From: Flavivirga aquatica
GTDB lineage: Bacteria > Bacteroidota > Bacteroidia > Flavobacteriales > Flavobacteriaceae
Assembly (NCBI RefSeq): GCF_001747085.1
Contig: NZ_MDJD01000054.1
Span: 1,177,004 to 1,241,003 of the forward strand
DNA length: 64,000 nucleotides
Reading direction: 5' to 3'
Part shown: positions 58,526 to 64,000 of the stretch, one piece after another
Position numbering within the stretch: position 1 is the stretch's first letter
Layout of the letters: every line of letters starts with the position of its first letter
Translations under genes and position numbers: made by a program
The notes under the pieces: generated by a model
Seen by the model: the letters and a program-made list of their open reading frames with translations, nothing else
The model's database searches: none
Told to the model about the DNA's origin: nothing

Positions 58526-59481
58526 TTTTGTGGTGGTTTATTTGTAAATTTAACATCACTTGGCATTGCCAAGAAATGTGTATAAATCTGTGTGCTTTCT
58601 AATGAGGTATGCCCTAAAAATTTACTTATCTGCTCTATGTCTGCACCTTGTTCGAGTAAATGGGTTGCAATGCTATGGCGTAGACTGTGTAATGTGATGT
58701 TGCGTTCTTGTAGATTTGGATTTTTGGTTGCTTTAATTATCGCCTTTAAGCGGTTTGCAAAACTCATTCCTAGTAATCTGCCTCCTCTGTAATTAATAAA
58801 CAGACTTTCGGTTTTTTTGTAATTGTAAAACTGTGTTCTATAATCATAGATATAGGTTTCCAATATATCCAAGCTGTGCCTGTTAAGTGGCACAAAGCGT
58901 TCTTTATAGTTCTTGCCCTGTCGTACAAACAAGCGTTGTTTATCAAAAAGGATGTCGCTTGTATTGAGGTGTACTATTTCATTTCGCCGCAGCCCACAAC
59001 TGTAACAGCATACTAATATGGCTTTGTCCCTGTAACGTATTTTATGGTCTGGATTACTGTCATTGGTAGCTTCAAAGAGTTCCTTTATTTCCGATTGTGT
59101 CAATACATTTAAGCTGTCCTTATCGTTTTTCTCCTCGTGTTTTAGGTGTATGTTAATCCCTTTATGATTGTGCTGTTTTAGGTATTCCCTAAACTTGTAC
59201 AATGCTTGCTGGTGCTTGTTTAGATGCCCTTTGCTTAATGCTCCTGTTCTCCGTTGATTAGGGCGTTCTTTTAAATGTTTGTAGTAATCTATTACGGTTT
59301 GGGTGGTTATATGATTGATTTGATTGATGTCTTTACTTTCCAAGTAATTAAAGAACTCTCGTAAGTGTATGGGTAAGTTGTAAACCGTTGTTTCTGCATA
59401 ACCCAATATATCCAACCACGCCTTAAAGGCGATTAACAGCTCTTTATAACTATGGTTTTTTATGGATAAATTTTTCATCAC
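58507..59481 (-). CDS. tyrosine recombinase int1 (E6)
   Basis: 324 residues, intact. CGLRRNEIVHLNTSD, HSLRHSIATHLLEQG, LGHTSLESTQIYTHF. With int2 broken, E6 may depend on int2 made by another element for movement. Confidence 0.9.
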   Translation of the reverse strand: MMKNLSIKNHSYKELLIAFKAWLDILGYAETTVYNLPIHLREFFNYLESKDINQINHITTQTVIDYYKHLKERPNQRRTGALSKGHLNKHQQALYKFREYLKQHNHKGINIHLKHEEKNDKDSLNVLTQSEIKELFEATNDSNPDHKIRYRDKAILVCCYSCGLRRNEIVHLNTSDILFDKQRLFVRQGKNYKERFVPLNRHSLDILETYIYDYRTQFYNYKKTESLFINYRGGRLLGMSFANRLKAIIKATKNPNLQERNITLHSLRHSIATHLLEQGADIEQISKFLGHTSLESTQIYTHFLAMPSDVKFTNKPPQKWNKRK

Positions 59482-59531
59482 TTGACCTTTTTTGGGTTTG
59501 TATGGCGAACTTGGATTAACTAACTGGTTTC

Positions 59532-61076
59532 CTATATTTTAACTTCGCCATTTTCATGATAGCGAACTTCTGGCGATGTGGCGAGGTCGATACTTGTTAA
59601 ACAATTCTCTAAAGCTATATTTATCTGCTCCTTTAGGTTAGTATATTCATCAATATCAACGATTTCATAATGGTAGAGCTGTCCTTTTTTGCCTTTTATT
59701 TTTCGTATATAATCTTCTGCCAATAATTGTTTGTTGTAACGTCTTAAAGTGGTTTCTTTTACTCGTAGGTTTCTGCGGATTTCAGCATTTGTAAATGTGG
59801 TTTGGCTTTGTTCTGTCAAGTAAGCTTTAAGCCTTTCAAGATGGTTTCGTGTTGCTCCTGTGATTGTGTCGCTTTTTCGCAATAAAACTTCTGTAATCAG
59901 TTCGTTGGCTTCTTGTATATCTTCGATTCGAGTTTCTATATATTCTTCTCCTGTTTCCTCATTATACTGTTTCTCTCTTTGCTGTTGTTTGTAAAATGTG
60001 ATGGCTTCTATAAACTGTAAATAATGGCTATTGGTTCTACGTGGTTTAAATACGGATTGTGGCAGTTCTAAATATTCTGCATAAGGATTGATTACTTTTA
60101 TTGGCTTTAAAATCCGTTGTACGTTTTGCAATAATTCTTTAGCTTCAATCTGTTCTTGTTCATTCAATTTTCCAGCACTTAAAAAGCGTTGATACTGCAT
60201 TATTCTGCTGTCTTGTTCCTCGCTTTCATCGATATATAAAAGGAAGCTTCGGTTTGAGTTATCTTCGTAAATACTTTCTTGTGTGGTACAGCCTGCAACA
60301 CTTACAGGACCTTCTACTGTTAAGTGTATGGTTTTTGTAATGCGCTTTTTGGATTGTAGTTCGCGAAGTGGATAGAGTACAGATTCTGCACCATCTAAAT
60401 CCTCGATTAATATTAATTTGTGTTGTAATTCGGTTCGGTTGAAGTAATAAAAGGCGTTTGCAGATAATACCGTTATTTCTACTTTGTCTTCTTCGGGTAT
60501 CAGTTCCGATACCTTGCTTTGCAGATGTGTCTTGCCAACGCCACTACTTCCTAAACTTATACAGTGCAATGGGTTGTTTGTTTTTCTTGATGTAAAAATC
60601 AAGTACATTAATAGTCTGTTATCGACTTCGCCAATAACTCCACTTTTACCAATTAGCTCATTTGTTTTTTCTAGTAGGTTTTTAGACTGCAAAAATTTAA
60701 TCGCTTCTTGTTCTTCTAGTTTTGTTAGGTGTTTACTAAATGGCTTTTGTAACTCGTTTTGTTTATCGTTCAATAAAAATCTATGACTTTCTAAAGCTTT
60801 GGTTAGTTCTTGTAATGTTTTCCTAATAACACTAGTGCCTATTTCTAAGCGTTCTGCACATTTTCTAACTAACTTTTCTACTTGGTTATCGTTATATAAA
60901 TCGATGCTTTGTCTTAAAATATTTAATACGGCTTTGGTCTTGGTTAGCTTTTCAATACTTAATGTTACTCGCAAGCTCTCCAATTTGTTTAACTGTAAAC
61001 CGCCCAATACGTGCAACTCTATGTCTTTTGTTTTATAACAGTAGTTGTTTGGGTTTTGAGTATCGAGATTGTTCAT
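59532..61076 (-). CDS. element ATPase with winged-helix tail (E6)
   Basis: 514 residues. Walker A GSSGVGKTH, Walker B KLILIEDLDGAE, NSNRSFLLYIDES, winged helix TNAEIRRNLRVKETTLRRYN, beta tail KGKKGQLYHYEI. Relative to E4/E5 it lacks a 9-residue piece (VHKDRKGNT) before IHLTVEGPVSVAGC, an in-frame deletion next to the repeated KTVVHK/KTIHL word. Confidence 0.83.
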   Translation of the reverse strand: MNNLDTQNPNNYCYKTKDIELHVLGGLQLNKLESLRVTLSIEKLTKTKAVLNILRQSIDLYNDNQVEKLVRKCAERLEIGTSVIRKTLQELTKALESHRFLLNDKQNELQKPFSKHLTKLEEQEAIKFLQSKNLLEKTNELIGKSGVIGEVDNRLLMYLIFTSRKTNNPLHCISLGSSGVGKTHLQSKVSELIPEEDKVEITVLSANAFYYFNRTELQHKLILIEDLDGAESVLYPLRELQSKKRITKTIHLTVEGPVSVAGCTTQESIYEDNSNRSFLLYIDESEEQDSRIMQYQRFLSAGKLNEQEQIEAKELLQNVQRILKPIKVINPYAEYLELPQSVFKPRRTNSHYLQFIEAITFYKQQQREKQYNEETGEEYIETRIEDIQEANELITEVLLRKSDTITGATRNHLERLKAYLTEQSQTTFTNAEIRRNLRVKETTLRRYNKQLLAEDYIRKIKGKKGQLYHYEIVDIDEYTNLKEQINIALENCLTSIDLATSPEVRYHENGEVKI

Positions 61077-61239
61077 AAGTTTTTACTAATCGTTTTCACT
61101 TACAAACATAGCGAATTTGATTTATTTAACTAATCTTATTTGATTTTATTTATTCACAACAATAGTATTATTTGCTGTTCTATTTGTAGATTTGTACAGC
61201 ATTTAGACATTATTTGTCTTGTTAACAAGTTTAAAGACT

Positions 61240-61587
61240 ATGAGTGATTTCGGTTCTATATTAAAAAGTCTGCGTAGTGAAAAGGGTTTTTCGCAGGAAG
61301 CTTTTGCAGGTAAAATTGGTGTTCACGTTACTAATCTTTCTAAATATGAGCGTAACCTTTCGATTCCTTCTTTAGAAGTTGCCAAACGTATGGCGGAAGT
61401 ATTGGAGATTTCTTTGGATAGATTGGTTCACGGCGAGAACATAGCACAGGACACCATAGAGGATATAGATTTGCTTACATTATTTAACAAGGCTCAAAAA
61501 CTCTCCAAAAAACAAAAGGAAACCGTTAAAGATTTCCTCTCTGCTTTTGTGCTTAAAGCCGACCTTACACAAAAATTAAGTAAATAA
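61240..61587 (+). CDS. XRE-family regulator (E6)
   Basis: 115 residues from MSDFGSILKSLRSEKGFSQE; an ATG seven codons earlier is less likely. Helix-turn-helix EAFAGKIGVHVTNLSKYER; the tail differs from the other regulators (KQKETVKDFLSAFVLKADL). A TAGATTTG -7 box is at 61187-61194. Confidence 0.88.
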   Translation: MSDFGSILKSLRSEKGFSQEAFAGKIGVHVTNLSKYERNLSIPSLEVAKRMAEVLEISLDRLVHGENIAQDTIEDIDLLTLFNKAQKLSKKQKETVKDFLSAFVLKADLTQKLSK

Positions 61588-61639
61588 AAAAGCCTTTACA
61601 TCTCTGTAAAAGCTTTCTGTTTTTTATTCTATTATTCTA

Positions 61640-61685
61640 TTATTTACTCGGTACGGCACTAGTTACAAACTAGCGCTAGCCGGGG
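61640..61685. repeat. right-end hairpin R8 of E6
   Basis: ACGGCACTAGT, TACA, AACTAGCGCTAGCC, GGGG. First of four right ends in 650 bases. Confidence 0.75.
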
Positions 61686-61868
61686 TACATGACTGGGCAT
61701 AAAACAATAACAGTACAGCTCCATGCCTTTTTCTTTCCTGCAATAGTTTACACTCTCTGCCAATACATTAAAATACAATTGCCGCGTAAATACATCCAAC
61801 CAATAAACCGTTGCAAAACTTACAAAGTACAGACCGCCCTTGTTATGGAACTTGTATTTTCTGCTCAT
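61686..61868 (-). pseudogene. REP-associated Y1 transposase (RAYT), N-terminal fragment
   Basis: MSRKYKFHNKGGLYFVSFAT, then YCRKEKGMELYCYCFMPSHV; the family continues with HLI (the HxH metal site) but here the frame runs from HV into the CCCC of right end R8. So the gene was cut exactly at the G-run. Confidence 0.75.
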
Positions 61869-61920
61869 CCTACCAAAATACAAAAAGCTACGCTTTATAG
61901 CATAGCTTTTTGTTATTCTT

Positions 61921-61961
61921 AGCTTTGACGGCACTCGTTACAAACGAGCGCTAGCCGGGGG
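61921..61961. repeat. right-end hairpin R9
   Basis: ACGGCACTCGT, TACA, AACGAGCGCTAGCC, GGGGG. The stem uses CTCGT/ACGAG in place of CTAGT/ACTAG in R8, so both arms changed together. Confidence 0.75.
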
Positions 61962-62098
61962 TCAACGCTTCCTTTGATAAAAAAACGGTACAACGTTTAC
62001 AAGATATTCTTGATTTAGATAAGGAAACTCAAAATGTTTTATTTAGACTTATTGATACTATGATTAGAGATACTAAAGCTAAAAAAGCTTACTCATAA
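61957..62098 (+). pseudogene. XRE regulator tail fragment 3
   Basis: Frame GVNASFDKKTVQRLQDILDL to MIRDTKAKKAYS-stop, followed by the standard terminator. It begins in the G-run of R9. Third case of an XRE gene cut at GGGG. Confidence 0.78.
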
Positions 62099-62149
62099 AA
62101 AAAGCCTCTACATCTCTGTAAAAGCTTTCTCTTTTTTATTTATTACTCT

Positions 62150-62215
62150 TATCTACCAATCTTTAATGCTACTAGATACAACCTAGCAGTAACGACACGT
62201 GTTACCCTAACGGGG
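62150..62215. repeat. right-end R10 (long form)
   Basis: TGCTACTAGA, TACAA, CCTAGCAGTAAC, GACACGTGTTACCCTAAC, GGGG. Same long form as R7. Confidence 0.72.
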
Positions 62216-62244
62216 TATCATTGATGTTATTATTTACTTTACTT

Positions 62245-62283
62245 ACTCTTACCGCCACTAGTCACAGACTAGCGGTAGCGGGG
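62245..62283. repeat. right-end hairpin R11
   Basis: ACCGCCACTAGT, CACAG, ACTAGCGGTAGC, GGGG. The immunity stop codon TAG (62289) follows 5 bases after the G-run. Confidence 0.75.
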
Positions 62284-62288
62284 ATTAA

Positions 62289-62753
62289 CTATAATTGCTC
62301 ATTAAGAGCTTTTCTTAAAAACTCCAACAAATCATTACTTATATATTCAAGTTCTCCTATGGGTTCATCACTTAAAGAGGGATTCCAAACATAAATACTA
62401 CCATAAGTTGTGCTGTTTTTAGAACAATCTAAAACAAAATACTCTTGATCACCAGAATCTGATATAACAATCAAATTATTATTTAACCCTCCTTCTCTTA
62501 AATCTTTATTTACATATATAATGTTAACTGGAGTTTTTAAATAAATATCTAAATTGGGTTTAGCACCTAAAAAATCAATAAATCCTATTTTCCCAGAACC
62601 AAATTCATGTAAAAAATGTTTATAAACTTCTGGCAATTTCACTCCTAATTCTGTTTCAATTAAGTTAACAGTAGAAGTATTAATTTTTCCATTCGACTTT
62701 GTTCCTTCAATCCCTGTTTCTATATTTTTTATAAACTCTTTTATACTATTCAT
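62289..62753 (-). CDS. SUKH-family (SMI1/KNR4) immunity protein
   Basis: 154 residues. VNLIETELGVKLPEVYKHFL and the following GSGKIGF, later IVISDSGDQEYFVLDC and GSIYVWN, are the SUKH pattern. These proteins bind and block nuclease toxins of the polymorphic type. Its ATG overlaps the tip stop codon (TAATG), so the two are translationally coupled. Confidence 0.88.
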   Translation of the reverse strand: MNSIKEFIKNIETGIEGTKSNGKINTSTVNLIETELGVKLPEVYKHFLHEFGSGKIGFIDFLGAKPNLDIYLKTPVNIIYVNKDLREGGLNNNLIVISDSGDQEYFVLDCSKNSTTYGSIYVWNPSLSDEPIGELEYISNDLLEFLRKALNEQL

Positions 62754-63799
62754 TATCCTCCGTTATTATTAGATTTTGATTGTTGAATTTGAGATGCTCT
62801 ATTTTGCCAGTATTCTTTTTTAAACTTGTTAAATTCAGATCTACTAAATTGGAAATCTTGTGGTTTTTTATTTCCAGCACCACCAGTCCATATATGTAAT
62901 GTTCCATGATTGTCTTTATGAAATTTACCATCTACCTCTGCAAATGGACCATTTCTGTGCTGAATCATATGATGTATATCTACCTTATACTCTTTACCGT
63001 CTTTGTGCATTACTACAGGTGAATCTCCATCTTCCATTCTTTTCAAATTTGTTCTACCATCTAAAGACACATAGTCAGCATCAAAAGTATCATCTTTTCT
63101 ATAAACCCTACCGCTTAATCCATTTGATGCTTCAAATTCTGTATCATTGTCTTTCTTATAGAATTTTCTCTTATTAAGATTACTTGTAGCTTGCTTTTGA
63201 GTTTTAGATTTTGGAGAAGAACCTACTCTTGAACGCCTAATTCTTGTCATGGCATATCTTTCTCCAAAACCAGTAGCATTTAATGCAATACCCATTGCAG
63301 CAGATCCAATAAGTCTTTGATTAAGCGTTTCTCCAAATTGTTGAAGTTCAGCAGCTCTCATTTGATGGAAGTATTCAGGGTTAATGATAAAATCATACAT
63401 CCCTTCAAAACTTCCATGTGGACTTCCTACAGAGTAATTGACTTCTGACATACCTTCTGGAAAAACAACACCTGCTTTTTCATAAAAAGCCCACTCTGCA
63501 CCTTTATAATTAATGTGTATAGATTCTGTTTGAAGATTTCTATCTATCCAATCATTTTCTGCAGAAGTTAGAGTTAAATTAGGACTTCCATCTTCGTTGA
63601 GAGTAAGCGTATAATGCAATTGCTCTAAACCTTCCAGTTCTATCGCATCTATAACTCTGTTCTCTGCAAAAGAGTAAGGACTATTCCATGGAAAACTAGC
63701 TTTTAATGGGTCTTCTGCAAAAAACCTACCTATCCTAGGGTCGTGCATCCTATATTTGAAGTTTACAGAATTCCCTTCTCCCTTAATCTCATTATCCAC
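62753..63799 (-). CDS. orphan Rhs C-terminal tip 6, HNH/LHH-type nuclease
   Basis: 348 residues from MDNEIKGEG; the core reads further up ([20 protein letters not shown]) to an in-frame TAG at 63875-63877. The toxin end has [17 protein letters not shown] and [13 protein letters not shown], a His-rich set typical of LHH/HNH nucleases, and its neighbour is a SUKH immunity gene, the usual partner. It should cut DNA of a rival cell. Without the rhs N-terminus it cannot be delivered from this locus. Confidence 0.85.
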   Translation of the reverse strand: MDNEIKGEGNSVNFKYRMHDPRIGRFFAEDPLKASFPWNSPYSFAENRVIDAIELEGLEQLHYTLTLNEDGSPNLTLTSAENDWIDRNLQTESIHINYKGAEWAFYEKAGVVFPEGMSEVNYSVGSPHGSFEGMYDFIINPEYFHQMRAAELQQFGETLNQRLIGSAAMGIALNATGFGERYAMTRIRRSRVGSSPKSKTQKQATSNLNKRKFYKKDNDTEFEASNGLSGRVYRKDDTFDADYVSLDGRTNLKRMEDGDSPVVMHKDGKEYKVDIHHMIQHRNGPFAEVDGKFHKDNHGTLHIWTGGAGNKKPQDFQFSRSEFNKFKKEYWQNRASQIQQSKSNNNGG

Positions 63800-63874
63800 T
63801 TCCTGTCCTTGGAAACCATATCTGTAAGAGTCAGAGCTTCCATGTCTATTAGGTAAGAGTTGACCAAATGAAAA

Positions 63875-64000
63875 CTAATCTTACGCTTTTTTTGAAGCAG
63901 TCGACCGATTTTCCCTAAAGCCTTATTTTCAAAATTTTATTAAAGAACGTATGTCTTTCGACCTTGCTAAGATAACAATATTTCTCACTCACAAGATGTC
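63875..64000. mobile_element. start of element E7
   Basis: Left end with GAACGTATG (63945-63953) and mini-hairpin GTCTTTCGAC (63953-63962; GAAA loop on the minus strand). The element continues beyond the window. Confidence 0.75.

Larger units (their letters stand above)
55641..61685. mobile_element. element E6
   Basis: From the edge of tip 5 to right end R8. Contents: structured left end, vapBC-type pair, a 91-residue gene, int2 (nonsense mutation), int1, ATPase, XRE gene. More G+C-rich codon choices in the recombinases than in E4/E5 suggest a separate history. Confidence 0.78.

Noticed and set aside
24987..64000. A classic integron with attC cassettes
   Set aside because: There is no integron-type integrase with its extra domain, no attI, and the repeats do not carry the GTTRRRY/RYYYAAC boxes. 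The likeness is only in compact cassettes and folded sites.
15656..64000. CRISPR array or phage-defence island
   Set aside because: No short regular direct repeats with unique spacers, no cas genes, and no recognised defence operon; the repeats are hundreds to thousands of bases apart and structured.
24987..64000. Conjugative transposon or prophage
   Set aside because: No relaxase, type IV secretion, portal, terminase or capsid genes; the elements contain only recombination, regulation and addiction genes.

Overview
The window reads as the chromosome of a marine-type Bacteroidota, most likely family Flavobacteriaceae. The reasons are low G+C, a DUF5686 outer-membrane protein, promoters with the Bacteroidota TAnnTTTG -7 box, a membrane pyrophosphatase beside a soluble one, a lipoprotein sulfatase, and Rhs proteins with the YPFGM / RYGFQGQE / [14 protein letters not shown] core.

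Layout. 1-15.1 kb is ordinary core genome: DUF5686 C-terminus, an esterase-like hydrolase, a small sigma-factor operon, tRNA-Tyr, a deoxynucleoside kinase, hppA and ppa, an M1 peptidase and a sulfatase. It carries two identical IS1595-family copies with visible target duplications. From 15.1 kb to the right edge everything is accessory: a serial array of mobile elements (called E1a, E1b, E2, E3, E4, E5, E6 and the start of E7), all in the same orientation. Between successive elements sits one orphan Rhs C-terminal tip with its immunity gene.

Each complete element has, left to right: a structured left end (long imperfect hairpins, a GNRA-type mini-hairpin, the block GAACGTATG); in E2, E3, E4 and E6 a variable toxin-antitoxin pair (ParE/antitoxin, YoeB/YefM, VapBC; the relics carry RelE-like and zeta pairs); two overlapping tyrosine recombinases; a P-loop ATPase with a C-terminal winged helix (all on the minus strand); a divergent XRE regulator (plus strand); a terminator; and a right-end hairpin finishing in GGGG. 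The next base after GGGG usually lies a few bases past the stop codon of an immunity gene. The tip then runs leftward-coded until its PFGM codons, where the next element's left end begins.

My reading is that these are tip-swapping elements. A unit made of tip, immunity gene and recombination module would enter an rhs gene at the PFGM codons, give it a new toxic tip, and push the old tip/immunity pair downstream as an orphan. Repeated events leave a time-ordered stack. In line with this, the leftmost elements (E1a, E1b) are riddled with IS copies, frameshifts and stops, while E2-E6 are largely intact, and E2 and E3 share about 5.4 kb of near-identical sequence. The rhs N-terminal part should lie to the right of the window on the minus strand; it is not visible here, so the model is inference. 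Cargo includes a likely HNH/LHH nuclease with SUKH immunity, a possible GNAT-fold toxin, a DUF6973-like toxin broken by a stop codon, and two lipoprotein immunity candidates.
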